From assembly GCF_036906915.1 (NCBI RefSeq), contig NZ_JBAKHX010000004.1, positions 186,001-250,000 of the forward strand: a stretch of DNA of 64,000 nt, written 5' to 3'. The translations under genes were made by a program, and so were the position numbers. Position 1 is the stretch's first letter, and each line of letters begins with the position of its first letter. A model generated the notes under the pieces. That model did not search any database. It was not told the DNA's origin and saw only the letters and a list, made by a program, of their open reading frames with translations. Shown in pieces: positions 1 through 8,401 of this stretch. The stretch is from Phytohabitans sp036906915 (GTDB taxonomy: Bacteria > Actinomycetota > Actinomycetes > Mycobacteriales > Micromonosporaceae).

Positions 1-184
1 GCAGGTAGGTGATGTCACGGGCGGCTGACGGCAGCCTGCGGACGTCTTCCCGCAGCGCCCGATCGGCAAGGTCGTTGGCGATCCGCGGCGCGCCCGTGAC
101 CAGCGCGGCCGCGGCCGCCGCCAGCACCGCCAGCAGCAGAAACTGGCCGACGAACACCCGCACCCGGTGCAGTACCTGGATCAC
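1..184 (-). CDS. ABC transporter permease, FtsX-like, N-terminal part only (cut by left edge)
   Basis: The frame opens with GTG at 184, and its GTGA overlaps the TGA stop of the upstream permease (181-184), so the two are translationally coupled. The 61 visible codons give a short basic leader, a strongly hydrophobic segment (about residues 11-30, FVGQFLLLAVLAAAAAALV) and then a polar stretch (RIANDLADRALREDVRRL). This is the start expected for an FtsX/MacB-type permease: one membrane segment followed by a large extracytoplasmic domain. The rest lies outside the window. Inferred role: second permease subunit of an ABC exporter together with the neighbour at 181-3342. Confidence 0.7.
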   Translation of the reverse strand, partial: MIQVLHRVRVFVGQFLLLAVLAAAAAALVTGAPRIANDLADRALREDVRRLPSAARDITYL

Positions 185-3100
185 GTGTCGGCTCCGATCC
201 TGAGCTGGGCGGCGGCCAGGCGCTGCCGGACCGTGGTGGCGACAAGCGCGCTCAGCAGGAGCGTCAGGCCCAGCAGCCCGGTGGCGGTCGCGAGCACCGG
301 CGCCCACGCGATGTCAAGCAGCGGCTCGGGCACCGGACGGGCCGCCGATGGGGTGAGGATGACGAGCGGCGCCATCGTCGCGGCGACCGCGATGCCGACA
401 GCCGCCCCAGTGAGCACCCCGATGCCGGCCAGGAAGAGCTGCTCGGCGAGCAGCGACCGGGCCAGCAGGCGCGGCCCCGCACCCAGTGTGTGCAGGACAG
501 CCAGTTCGTTGACCCGGCGCCGGGCGGTGGCGCGCATCTCCACACCGACGCCGGTGCCGGCGAGCAGGATCGCACCGAGCGCGGCGGCGAAGAGCGCCGC
601 GCGGGCCCCGACGCCGTACGGGTCTCGGCTGGCGTCGGAGGCCAGGGCGTGGCGGTCGAGCACCTCCATGCCGGCGAGCTTGGTGGCGGCGTCACTGGCC
701 GCGGCGTGCTCGCCGGATCGGGTGGCGAGCCACCACTCCTGCGGTTGTCGCGTGGTGCCGTGCTCGTAGAACATCTCGGCGGCCAGCGCCGCCCGGTCGA
801 CCAGCATCGCCGAGGCGCCGGTGGTGCCCGGTACCGCCGCCACGCTGCCCGCCACGCGGACCTCGACCTCGGTCTGCCCCAGCGGCAGGCGGGTCTTGTC
901 GCCGACACCCAGCCGCAACCCGGCGAGCGCCTCGGGGGTGGCTACGAGCGGCACCGTGCCGGCCGTGCGCTGGCGGGTGACGACGAGGTGAACGGCGCTG
1001 TTGATTCCCCAGCCGCCCTGCGACACGGACTGGTACCCGATCGACAGGTCGGGTTTGATGCCCACGCTGCCGCCCGACCGGTCGCGGGCCTGCCAGGCGC
1101 CGGCGGCGGGGAGATCGATGGCGGCCGTGCCGACCCGCAGCGACCTGACCTGCCAGCTCACGACCATGTCGCTGGCGCCCCGGGTGTCGACCAGGAAGCC
1201 GGCAAGCCGGGCCGGCTGGAAGGCTGCCAGGTCGACCGAGAAGCGCAGCGGCTCGCCGTTGCGGCTCTGGCCCAGCGGCACCCGGCGGTACCCGGTCGCT
1301 GTCGCGAAGACCGCCTCGGTGGCCACGCCCGGCTCGACCACCACGAAGGGCGGCGCCTCCCACCGGGACAACCGGGTGACCACCTCGCCGGTCAGGCGCT
1401 CACCCGCTGGCAGGTCGACGACCGGGGCGTCCACGGGGTTGTCCGTCCCCGTGAAGAGTCCGTCGGGAGCGATGTCGTCGCGCACGTGTATGGCGTCCCG
1501 CGCCCCCTGCGTGTCGACGACCACCACGGCGGTCTCCTCATCGCTGCCCTCCGGGCGCAGGCTCTCCCGCCAGCCCGGCGCCGCGGCCACGACTCCGGGC
1601 AGCTTCGCCACCTGCTCGGCGCGGTCGTCGGGCGGGAGGTTTCCGCGCTCGGTCAGCCGCAGGTCGGCGCCCACCTGGTGGTTGGCCTGGTCGACAAGCG
1701 ACCGCTCGGCGGTACTGGCCAGGCACCAGGCCAGCGTGCTCACCGCGACCGCGAGCGCCAGCAGCAGCACCGGACCGGCCTGCGGTCGCCGGCCCGCCTG
1801 CCACATGCCGAGCACCGTCGCGGTCCAGTTCCGCCGGGCGACGTAACGCTCCGCGAACCGGGTCACCGGCGGCAGTACCCGCAGCGCCACTACGGCGCCG
1901 GCTAGCACGCCGAGGGTAGGTGTGGCCGCCAGCAGCGGGTCGATGCCGAGGCCCGCGCTGGTCAGCGGCGAGGAGTACTGCCGGAGCTGCAACCAGCCGA
2001 GGATGGCCAGCCCGATCAGTGCCAGGTCGAGGCCGACCCGCTGTGCGGCCGCCCACCGGGTAGGCCGGGATCGGGCCGCCAGTTCGGCCACGTAGGTGCT
2101 GCCCCGGCGCAGGCTCGGTCCCACCATGGCGAGCGCGCACCCGGTGGCCGCCGCCGCGGCGACCAGCCACGTCAGGGCGTCGAGCCGGGGCGCGAGCTGG
2201 AGAACGCCCTCGGTCAGGACCGGTGCCCGGTCGGCCTGCCGGAGCACTTCGGTGGCCAGGATCGGTGCGAGCACGGCCGCAGGCAGTACGACCAGTGCCG
2301 ACTCGCGGATGGCCAACCCGGCGAGCTGGATCCGGGCGGCTCCGCGGGCCCGCATGAGGGCCGTCTCGCCCCGCCGGTGCTCGTTGAGCAGCCCGGCGAC
2401 CAGCATCAGCGCGTACCCGCCGAGCACGACCATGAGAAGCATGGGCGTGACCAGGGCCGACCGGCCGACCAGGTCGGCGCGTTCCTGCCGGTCGGCGAGC
2501 CGGTCGATCCGGGACGTCACCAGCCCGGACGACCCGAAGCCGACCTCCGTGGCCAGGGTCTCGGTGAGGTCAATGGCGGTGCGGCGCGCGCCCTGAAGCC
2601 CGGCTACGTCGGCGCCGACCAGGTCGGGCTCGATCAGCCAGACCGCCGACGCGGTCGTCGCGAACCCTGCGCGGAAGTCGTCGCGCGTCACCACCAGCGG
2701 CCCGTACGTCGAGGACGATGGCAGCTGGCCATCGGCGACCCCAGGCACCAGCAGCCAGAAGGGGTCGGTGAGGTCACGGGGGCGCCAGATGCCGCTGACC
2801 GTCACCTCGCCGACCTTCTTGCTCAGCCGGTCGGTGACCTCGATGCGCTCGCCCACCCCGGCCCGCAGGGTCGCGGCCGCCGCCTCGGCCAGCGCGGTCT
2901 GCACCGGGGCGGCGCCCGGCTGCGGCCAGGCGCCGGCGACCAGGTCGGCGTGCTCCGGCAGCCCTTCCAGGAAGAGCACGGACGCGAAGACCAGGCCGTC
3001 CGCGTTCGGCACGGCCGCGCCCGTGTCGCCGCTGAGCTGCCGCCCGGTGGCGTATCCGGCCGCGACGACCTGAGTGTCGAAACCGGCGAATCCGCTCGCG

Positions 3101-3342
3101 AACTTGTCGCGGAGTGTCCGATCCCGGTCAGCCAACTGCGTCGGCGACCCGGCCGGGCCCTGCACGAGTACCGAGCGCTCCTCAGGCGCCGAGGAGAGGA
3201 TCGCGCCGCGGGCGCCCGCGTCGACCACGTCTCGGCTGTAGTCAGCCAGACCGGTGAGCAGCACCGTAGCGATCAGGGTGGCCCCGGTAGCGGCCAGCAG
3301 AAGGCTCTTCGCCGCGCGGGCCCTGCGAAATACCAGCGTCAC
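181..3342 (-). CDS. Large FtsX-like ABC transporter permease
   Basis: About 1053 residues, ending in IGADT. The N-terminus has a hydrophobic segment (SLLLAATGATLIATVLLTGL) followed by a long extracytoplasmic region. A cluster of membrane helices lies mid-protein (LVTPMLLMVVLGGYALMLVAG and following), with a second extracytoplasmic region and a C-terminal FtsX helix bundle (ALFAAALGAILLAGTG... near the end). Such a double-FtsX layout of about 1000 residues is common in actinobacterial exporters of unknown substrate. I chose GTG 3342 because it immediately precedes the basic, helix-leading sequence VTLVFRRARAAK; the frame stays open further upstream but overlaps the divergent gene. No ATPase gene is visible; it presumably lies left of the window. 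Confidence 0.85.
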   Translation of the reverse strand: MTLVFRRARAAKSLLLAATGATLIATVLLTGLADYSRDVVDAGARGAILSSAPEERSVLVQGPAGSPTQLADRDRTLRDKFASGFAGFDTQVVAAGYATGRQLSGDTGAAVPNADGLVFASVLFLEGLPEHADLVAGAWPQPGAAPVQTALAEAAAATLRAGVGERIEVTDRLSKKVGEVTVSGIWRPRDLTDPFWLLVPGVADGQLPSSSTYGPLVVTRDDFRAGFATTASAVWLIEPDLVGADVAGLQGARRTAIDLTETLATEVGFGSSGLVTSRIDRLADRQERADLVGRSALVTPMLLMVVLGGYALMLVAGLLNEHRRGETALMRARGAARIQLAGLAIRESALVVLPAAVLAPILATEVLRQADRAPVLTEGVLQLAPRLDALTWLVAAAAATGCALAMVGPSLRRGSTYVAELAARSRPTRWAAAQRVGLDLALIGLAILGWLQLRQYSSPLTSAGLGIDPLLAATPTLGVLAGAVVALRVLPPVTRFAERYVARRNWTATVLGMWQAGRRPQAGPVLLLALAVAVSTLAWCLASTAERSLVDQANHQVGADLRLTERGNLPPDDRAEQVAKLPGVVAAAPGWRESLRPEGSDEETAVVVVDTQGARDAIHVRDDIAPDGLFTGTDNPVDAPVVDLPAGERLTGEVVTRLSRWEAPPFVVVEPGVATEAVFATATGYRRVPLGQSRNGEPLRFSVDLAAFQPARLAGFLVDTRGASDMVVSWQVRSLRVGTAAIDLPAAGAWQARDRSGGSVGIKPDLSIGYQSVSQGGWGINSAVHLVVTRQRTAGTVPLVATPEALAGLRLGVGDKTRLPLGQTEVEVRVAGSVAAVPGTTGASAMLVDRAALAAEMFYEHGTTRQPQEWWLATRSGEHAAASDAATKLAGMEVLDRHALASDASRDPYGVGARAALFAAALGAILLAGTGVGVEMRATARRRVNELAVLHTLGAGPRLLARSLLAEQLFLAGIGVLTGAAVGIAVAATMAPLVILTPSAARPVPEPLLDIAWAPVLATATGLLGLTLLLSALVATTVRQRLAAAQLRIGADT

Positions 3343-3450
3343 GTGGATGTTGAGGGGCTGGCCGGCGTGGAAGGTTCGCTTGGTTATCTGAACGTGATAG
3401 ACCGTCCCAAACACCGAACGAGATTGGGTCGTTACCGCTAGCTTCGATAC

Positions 3451-4017
3451 ATGAGGGTGGCGCGGGGCCGGCTGCTGTGGAATCTCTTTGGCAGCCTCGG
3501 CATCCTGCTCACGCTGGGCCTCATCTATGCCGGGCTGCCCGCCCTCGACCGTTCGCTGCCCGCCGATCGCCCGGTTTCCAACGCCCGTCCCTACAAGGTG
3601 GGTGGCGGGGTCACCGTCATACCGCCGTCCGGCGCGATGATCGACGTGACCCAGACCCGGCCCGGCCCACGGCAGGGCACGGTCCTGTTCGTCCTCGGCA
3701 ACGTCCGGTACGTGCTGGTGGTCACCCCGTTCCGGGGCGACCTCGACGCGGCGACCGACCGCCTGACCCGCAAAATCGTCAGGGCGGGCGGGCAGCGGGT
3801 CGCCGGGTCGGAGCGGGCCGTCGACACGACCGCCGGCCTGTACGGGCGGCAGGGCGACTACACCGCGCGGGACCGCGGCGGCCGGTACACCGTGTTCCTC
3901 GTCGATGGCGTGTCCATCGAGGTGACAGTCAGCGGCAGCGACACCGAGCTGAGCCGAGTCTCCGCAGAGATCGCGGCCAGCACCCGCTCCATCGCATACC
4001 GAGGCGGCGGCGCATGA
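3451..4017 (+). CDS. Membrane-anchored protein of unknown function, coupled to PrsW-like protease
   Basis: The 188 residues start with a basic leader and one hydrophobic segment (about 9-28, LLWNLFGSLGILLTLGLIYAGL), so the protein is probably a single-span or signal-anchored protein with its remaining 155 residues outside. I recognise no domain. The soluble part is mixed alpha/beta, with a repeated hydrophobic-strand pattern (TVLFVLGNVRYVLVVTPF, YTVFLVDGVSIEVTV). Its stop overlaps the ATG of the PrsW-like gene (ATGA at 4014-4017). This tight coupling suggests the two work together, for example as substrate or accessory factor of the intramembrane protease; that is inference only. Confidence 0.8.
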   Translation: MRVARGRLLWNLFGSLGILLTLGLIYAGLPALDRSLPADRPVSNARPYKVGGGVTVIPPSGAMIDVTQTRPGPRQGTVLFVLGNVRYVLVVTPFRGDLDAATDRLTRKIVRAGGQRVAGSERAVDTTAGLYGRQGDYTARDRGGRYTVFLVDGVSIEVTVSGSDTELSRVSAEIAASTRSIAYRGGGA

Positions 4018-5345
4018 CCGCCGCGACGGGCCGGCCTGAAGGCGCGAGCGGGACTGGCGGGTCGCGTAGTGCTCGCACGGCGCCCGTGCATCCGACACCG
4101 GTCTGGGCGGTGGCCCGCAAGTCGCTGCTGCTGCCCGCGTTCTGGCTGGTCACGATCCTGCTCGCGGTGGGCGGCGTGCACCTGTTCTCGGTGCTGCGGG
4201 AGGCGTTCCTCGAGTACCCGAAAGCGACCGCCCTCACGGTGGCCCTGTTCGCGGTGTACGCGGTCCCCTTCTGGCTCTTCGTCGGCGCCCTCGACTACCT
4301 GGAGCGCGAGCCACCGCTGCTGCTCGCCACGGCGTTCGGGTGGGGTGGCCTGGTCGCCACGATGGTCGCCATCCCCGGCAACACCGCCGTGCACAACCTG
4401 CTCGCCAAGGTGTACTCGCCGGAGTTCGCCGCCTCGTGGGGGCCGGCCATCGCCGGCCCCACGATCGAGGAGACCGCGCGGGTGCTCGGCGTCGTCGCGA
4501 TCGTCCTGATCGCGCACGCGCAGATCAACAGCATCCTCGACGGCGTCATCTACGGCGCGCTGGTCGGGCTCGGCTTCCAGGTGGTCGAAGACATCGTGTA
4601 TGCCGTGGGCGCCGTCGACGTCGCCGGGCGGGGCGACGATGTGGGTCCGGTGTTCGCCACGTTCTTCGTGCGGGGCTTCCTGGCGGGGCTGTGGAGCCAC
4701 ACCCTCTTCGGGGCACTGGCCGGATTCGGCGTCGGCTACCTCGTGGTACGCGGTGACCGGTCGCTCGCGCGCCGTGCGGGTATCGCGACGCTCGCGTTCG
4801 GCGGCGCCTGGGCCTGCCATTTCCTGTGGAATTCGCCGCTGTTGGCCGTCGAGGTCGGCGACAACGGGTACGCGCTGATCGCGGTGCTGCTGGCCAAGGG
4901 CATCCCGCCACTGCTGATGATCCTGCTGCTGGTCCGCTCGGCACGGCACCGGGAGGCGGACTTCTACATCCAGCAGCTCGTCGACCTCGACGACCCGGAC
5001 ATCGCCACCCCGGCCGAACTGCGCGTGCTCAGCATGGGCCACCTGCGGGCCAACGCCCGCCGGCACGCGTACGGCCGAGCGGGCACCGCGGGCCGCCGGG
5101 CGGTGCGCCGACTCCAGCGTGCGCAGGCACGGCTGGCGGTCGCGATAAGCCGCACGGACCCGGTCGCCGTGGACCGCTGGCGGACGGAGGTGCTGGCGCA
5201 GCGGGGCAGACTGCGGGTGCTCGGCCATTCCGAGGCGGCCGCGCCGGACGAACGTACCGGTTCGATGCGCCGCCGGATGCTGTACCTGCTGGTCGGCATC
5301 GCGGTGATGGCGGCCCTCTGCGTTGGCGTCACCGCCCTGTCCTGA
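4014..5345 (+). CDS. prsW: PrsW-family intramembrane metalloprotease
   Basis: The 443 residues carry about eight to nine membrane helices and the four PrsW-family signatures: Glu152-Glu153 (TIEETARVL), Glu192 in the FQVVEDIVY segment, His229 in a helix after Arg220 (VRGFLAGLWSHTLFG), and His269-x-x-Trp-Asn273 (HFLWN). The C-terminal 130 residues are charged and cytoplasmic, followed by one last helix (MLYLLVGIAVMAALCVGVTAL). Characterised relatives cleave membrane-bound anti-sigma factors; no anti-sigma gene is adjacent, so the substrate is unknown. The start is fixed by the ATGA overlap with the preceding gene, although the frame is open further upstream. Confidence 0.88.
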   Translation: MTAATGRPEGASGTGGSRSARTAPVHPTPVWAVARKSLLLPAFWLVTILLAVGGVHLFSVLREAFLEYPKATALTVALFAVYAVPFWLFVGALDYLEREPPLLLATAFGWGGLVATMVAIPGNTAVHNLLAKVYSPEFAASWGPAIAGPTIEETARVLGVVAIVLIAHAQINSILDGVIYGALVGLGFQVVEDIVYAVGAVDVAGRGDDVGPVFATFFVRGFLAGLWSHTLFGALAGFGVGYLVVRGDRSLARRAGIATLAFGGAWACHFLWNSPLLAVEVGDNGYALIAVLLAKGIPPLLMILLLVRSARHREADFYIQQLVDLDDPDIATPAELRVLSMGHLRANARRHAYGRAGTAGRRAVRRLQRAQARLAVAISRTDPVAVDRWRTEVLAQRGRLRVLGHSEAAAPDERTGSMRRRMLYLLVGIAVMAALCVGVTALS

Positions 5346-5374
5346 CCAGGGCGCCCGGCTTGGGCGCCCTGGTC
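5343..5374. terminator. Bidirectional terminator hairpin
   Basis: A GACCAGGGCGCC / GGCGCCCTGGTC perfect inverted repeat with a short loop begins at the stop codon of the PrsW-like gene and ends just before the stop of the convergent small gene. It is a likely shared terminator, although it lacks a U-run, as is usual in GC-rich actinomycetes. Confidence 0.75.
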
Positions 5375-5381
5375 ACGCGGC

Positions 5382-5621
5382 TCACGCCGCCGGCGGGTGC
5401 CCGCCGTCGCCGTCCACGACCGTCTCCGGTGTGCCGTCCTGGTCGATGTCGACCATGGTGACGTCGACCTTGCCGTCGTTGTCGGTGTCGAACTGGAACA
5501 GGTCGGCCTTGCCGTCCCCGTCGGTGTCGGCAGCCCACAGCTCGGGCTTGCCGTCCTTGTTGGTGTCTGCGGTCAGCAGGTCGACGCGCTCGTCGCCGCG
5601 GGTCTCCACGGGCTCGCTCAT
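5382..5621 (-). CDS. Small DxDxDG-repeat (calcium-binding-like) protein
   Basis: The 79 residues consist of an acidic leader followed by about four consecutive 13-residue repeats of the form D-x-D/N-x-D-G-x-x-D/E (DTNKDGKPELWAA, DTDGDGKADLFQF, DTDNDGKVDVTMV, DIDQDGTPETVVD). This loop chemistry is that of EF-hand and dockerin calcium sites, but there are no flanking EF helices. No signal peptide or membrane segment is visible. The start ATG 5621 has a GAAAGGA ribosome site about 7 bases upstream. It is clearly a short paralogue of the next gene (5749-6366). Calcium binding is inferred from the motif only. Confidence 0.8.
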   Translation of the reverse strand: MSEPVETRGDERVDLLTADTNKDGKPELWAADTDGDGKADLFQFDTDNDGKVDVTMVDIDQDGTPETVVDGDGGHPPAA

Positions 5622-5680
5622 CCCGGTGTCCTTTCGTGTTTGTGAGAGTCCTACGGCACCGCACCTTACGGCTCGCACGC

Positions 5681-5713
5681 AAAAGGCGCCCGCCATGTCG
5701 GCGGGCGCCTTTT
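5681..5713 (-). terminator. Intrinsic terminator of the DxDxDG-repeat gene
   Basis: AAAAGGCGCCCGCC, a 5-base loop, then GGCGGGCGCCTTTT: a perfect 14-bp stem flanked by A4/T4. It is symmetric, and read on the minus strand it ends in TTTT just downstream of the 5749-6366 gene. Confidence 0.85.
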
Positions 5714-5748
5714 CGCGTCGTTTGTTGGGTGGCTCGCTCGCGGCTGTG

Positions 5749-6366
5749 TCAGCTGGCGGCGTACGGGTTGACCACCGGGTCGGGGTCGCCGTCGCCGTCG
5801 GTGTCCTGGATGGTCACATCCGGTACGCCGTCGGCGTTGACGTCGATCTTCACGACGTCGGGGTCGCCGTCGTAGTCGGTGTCCTCGACCCAGGTGTCCG
5901 GACGGCCGTTGTAGTCGCTGTCCACCACGAGGTGGTCGACGTTGCCGTCGTCGTTCCGGTCGCTGGCGACGTAGTCGATCCGCCCGTCCTGGTTGGTGTC
6001 GGCGAGCACCTGGTCGACGTTGCCGTCGTCGTCGTAGTCGCGCAGGATCGTGTCGAGCCGCCCGTCGTGGTTGCTGTCGACGTAGCTGACCTCGGGCGTG
6101 CCGTCGCTGTCACGGTCGTGCTGCACCAGGTCGGCGTAGTGGTCACCGTCGTGGTCGGTGACCACGTCGGTCGAGCCGTCTATGTTGTGCTGCACGATCG
6201 AGTTCGGCTCATGTCCGGGGTCCGACTCCGGGCCGTAGCCGTCGTGGCCGTACGCGTCGGGCGTGTAGGGGTCGCTGGTGTGCTCGTATGACTCGTCGCT
6301 GGAGCCGAAACCGTCGTGATCGGTGCTCGGGTCCTCGGTGAGTGTGGGGTTGTCGAGTTCGCTCAT
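5749..6366 (-). CDS. DxDxDG 13-residue repeat protein (calcium-binding-like)
   Basis: This 205-residue, very acidic protein has an N-terminal 75 residues rich in D, S, G, Y and P. It is followed by about ten near-perfect tandem repeats of 13 residues (for example DYDDDGNVDQVLA, DTNQDGRIDYVAS, DRNDDGNVDHLVV, DTDYDGDPDVVKI). Each repeat holds one DxDxDGxxD loop, and the strict 13-residue period with a hydrophobic pair after each loop suggests a regular solenoid or stacked calcium loops. There is no signal peptide. ATG 6366 is preceded by GGAG at 9 bases. It is a paralogue of the 79-residue neighbour and was probably formed from the same repeat unit. Function unknown. Confidence 0.85.
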   Translation of the reverse strand: MSELDNPTLTEDPSTDHDGFGSSDESYEHTSDPYTPDAYGHDGYGPESDPGHEPNSIVQHNIDGSTDVVTDHDGDHYADLVQHDRDSDGTPEVSYVDSNHDGRLDTILRDYDDDGNVDQVLADTNQDGRIDYVASDRNDDGNVDHLVVDSDYNGRPDTWVEDTDYDGDPDVVKIDVNADGVPDVTIQDTDGDGDPDPVVNPYAAS

Positions 6367-6460
6367 CGTGGGCTCCGTCTCGGGGATCGCTGTGGTGATG
6401 AGAAGACCGTACGGCTCTCGAACCACCCCAGTGATCCCCGAAACGTGCCACTGCGACGAC

Positions 6461-7795
6461 CTAGTGCTGGAGTTGGACTCCGGCTTTGGAGAGTGCCTTG
6501 ATGACATCGGCCGACTCGCCGTACCCGATCACCAGGACAGCGTCGGCGCCGAACTTCTTGATCTCCTCAGCGCCCTTGGTGAAGTCCAGGCTGCTCTCGG
6601 CGTCCGCCGGCGGCTCGTACGTGATGAGCTTGAGGTTTTCGGCGGTCACGCCGGCCTTTTCGAGCTCGGCGCGCACGTTGCCCTGTAGGCCCTCGCCGTA
6701 CGAGTCCTTGCGCGCAACGATCGCGACCTGTTGCGAACCGTCGCGCATGATCACGTCGGCGAGCGCCCGACCCTGGAGGAGGTCGGATGGCGCGGTACGG
6801 AAATACAGGCCCTTGTCGTCGACGCTGCTGAGCCCCGCGTCGGTGTTGCACGGCGAGAAGAGGATCAGCCCGGCGGCCACCACCTCCGGCAGGACGGCCC
6901 GGGAAATGCCCGACGCACCGGCTCCGATGATCACGTGTACCCCGGCCCTGATGTGCGAGGTCACCGTCTGCTTTGCCTTGTCAGGATTGGTGCCGTCGTC
7001 GCCCGCGATCCATTCGACCGGCTCGCCGAGTACGCCACCGGCCGCGTTTACCTCGCGGAGCGCGAGCGCGGCCCCCGCCTCCAGCGGCGGGTTGGCCAGC
7101 GCCAGGTCACCGGTCTGCGGCAGCAGGCCACCGATCTTCAGCGGGGCGCCGGCGTCATCGCCGCTCGCGCCCTTGCGCGGGGTCGGCGCCCGCTTGGTGG
7201 TGGTCGTCGACTCGTCGCCCGCGCCGACGAACTCCGTCTTGTTGTCGTCGAGCTTGTCCGACGAGTCGAAGTGCAGCGTGGCGTACGAGGCCGTGGAAGG
7301 CTCACCCACATCGGTGAAGCCTCCGCGCTTGAGCGAGACCCCCCGGTACTCGATGTCGCGCCCGGCGCGGGCCAGCTCGAGGCACGCGTCTACGGTGTCG
7401 CAGCGCTCGCCGCCGGTGGTGACACCGTTTATGTACTTCGCGATGTCGGCCGGCGCGGTGCTCCCGGCGAGCTGTGCCGCCAGCGAACTGATAACCACCG
7501 CGTCGTACGACTCCCCCGAGTACACGAAGTCGCCCAGGTCAGGGTCGAGCGACCGGAGCCGCTGCTTGAAGTCGTCGCTCAGCGGCGTGAGGGGCGTGGT
7601 GCCCTTCATGCCGGCCAGCAGACCGTTTTGGTCCTTGAACTCGTCGCCAAACGAGTTGATCATATTGCCGTCGGAGCCATAGAGCCGGACGGGACCGTCG
7701 GTGGAACTGTCCGTCTCACTCTTCGACGCGCAGCCGACGGTGGTCAGCAGGAGCGCGGCGCAGGCGACCAGAGCGGCGTTGCGCGGGCGGTGCAT
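6461..7795 (-). CDS. Branched-chain amino-acid-type substrate-binding lipoprotein with permuted halves
   Basis: This 444-residue lipoprotein has a signal ending in the lipobox LTTVGC (Cys22). Residues 36-195 (VRLYGSDGNMINSF... through GESYDAV, ADIAKYINGVTTGGERC..., RDIEYRGVSL) match what is normally the C-terminal half of actinobacterial type-1 (LivJ-like) binding proteins. A Thr/Pro linker (196-218) follows, and then residues 219-444 start with the usual N-terminal opening (LKIGGLLPQTGDL) and end at KALSKAGVQLQH. That is exactly the place where a normal family member would run on into the LYGSDGN segment. The gene therefore looks circularly permuted rather than truncated. ATG 7795 has a strong GGGAGGA site. 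No LivHMGF partners are nearby. The ligand is unknown. Confidence 0.8.
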   Translation of the reverse strand: MHRPRNAALVACAALLLTTVGCASKSETDSSTDGPVRLYGSDGNMINSFGDEFKDQNGLLAGMKGTTPLTPLSDDFKQRLRSLDPDLGDFVYSGESYDAVVISSLAAQLAGSTAPADIAKYINGVTTGGERCDTVDACLELARAGRDIEYRGVSLKRGGFTDVGEPSTASYATLHFDSSDKLDDNKTEFVGAGDESTTTTKRAPTPRKGASGDDAGAPLKIGGLLPQTGDLALANPPLEAGAALALREVNAAGGVLGEPVEWIAGDDGTNPDKAKQTVTSHIRAGVHVIIGAGASGISRAVLPEVVAAGLILFSPCNTDAGLSSVDDKGLYFRTAPSDLLQGRALADVIMRDGSQQVAIVARKDSYGEGLQGNVRAELEKAGVTAENLKLITYEPPADAESSLDFTKGAEEIKKFGADAVLVIGYGESADVIKALSKAGVQLQH

Positions 7796-7916
7796 CTAGT
7801 TAGTCCTCCCTCCCCGGGGGTCGGCGGGGGTCCGCTGCGCACACTAGCGTGCCATCCGTACGCAGTGTGATTGCGGTCGTAGGCCATCTTCGTACCAACC
7901 GGTAGCGTGGCGCCAC

Positions 7917-8330
7917 GTGGACGCTGTCGCAGACGTCTCGCCCCAGACGTATCCCGCCGCCGGGGCGCTCGCCGAGCGCATGGGCATCACCATCGTCGAA
8001 GTATCGGCCGAACGCGTCGTCGGCACCATGCCTGTCGATGGCAACACCCAACCCATGGGACTGTTGCACGGTGGCGCATCCGCCGTGCTGGCCGAAACTC
8101 TCGGCTCGTACGGCGCCGCCGTGCACGGGTACTCCGTCGGGCGGCCCATGGCCGTGGGCGTCGAGCTGAATGTCACACACCACCGCAGCGCCCGCACGGG
8201 CGTCGTCACGGGTGTGGCCGTACCTGTGCACCGCGGCGGCACGCTCGCCACGTATGAGATAGCTATCACCGACGAATCCGGCCGCCGGGTCTGCTCCGGC
8301 CGGCTGACCTGCCTGTTGCGGGCCGCCTGA
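7917..8330 (+). CDS. Hotdog-fold thioesterase (PaaI-like)
   Basis: The 137 residues have the classic PaaI/YbgC-type sequence: GTMPVDGNTQPMGLLHGGASAVLAETLGS holds the HGG motif at the start of the central helix, followed by the long strands typical of the family (AVGVELNVTHHRSARTGVVTG). Relatives hydrolyse acyl-CoA thioesters, often aryl or hydroxybenzoyl-CoA; the substrate here is unknown. It is divergent from the binding lipoprotein. GTG 7917 is chosen as the first start preceding the conserved domain, and no strong ribosome site is visible. Confidence 0.85.
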   Translation: MDAVADVSPQTYPAAGALAERMGITIVEVSAERVVGTMPVDGNTQPMGLLHGGASAVLAETLGSYGAAVHGYSVGRPMAVGVELNVTHHRSARTGVVTGVAVPVHRGGTLATYEIAITDESGRRVCSGRLTCLLRAA

Positions 8331-8401
8331 GCTTTTCTCCCTGGTGCGGGGTCGCGGCCGTTCCGCTGCGGCGCTTGACCGGGCGGCATACCCTTCCGCT
8401 C

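Noticed and set aside
3343..4098. N-terminal extension of the large FtsX permease to a start near 4098
   Set aside because: It would run through the divergent anchored-protein gene, and its sequence lacks membrane or domain character.
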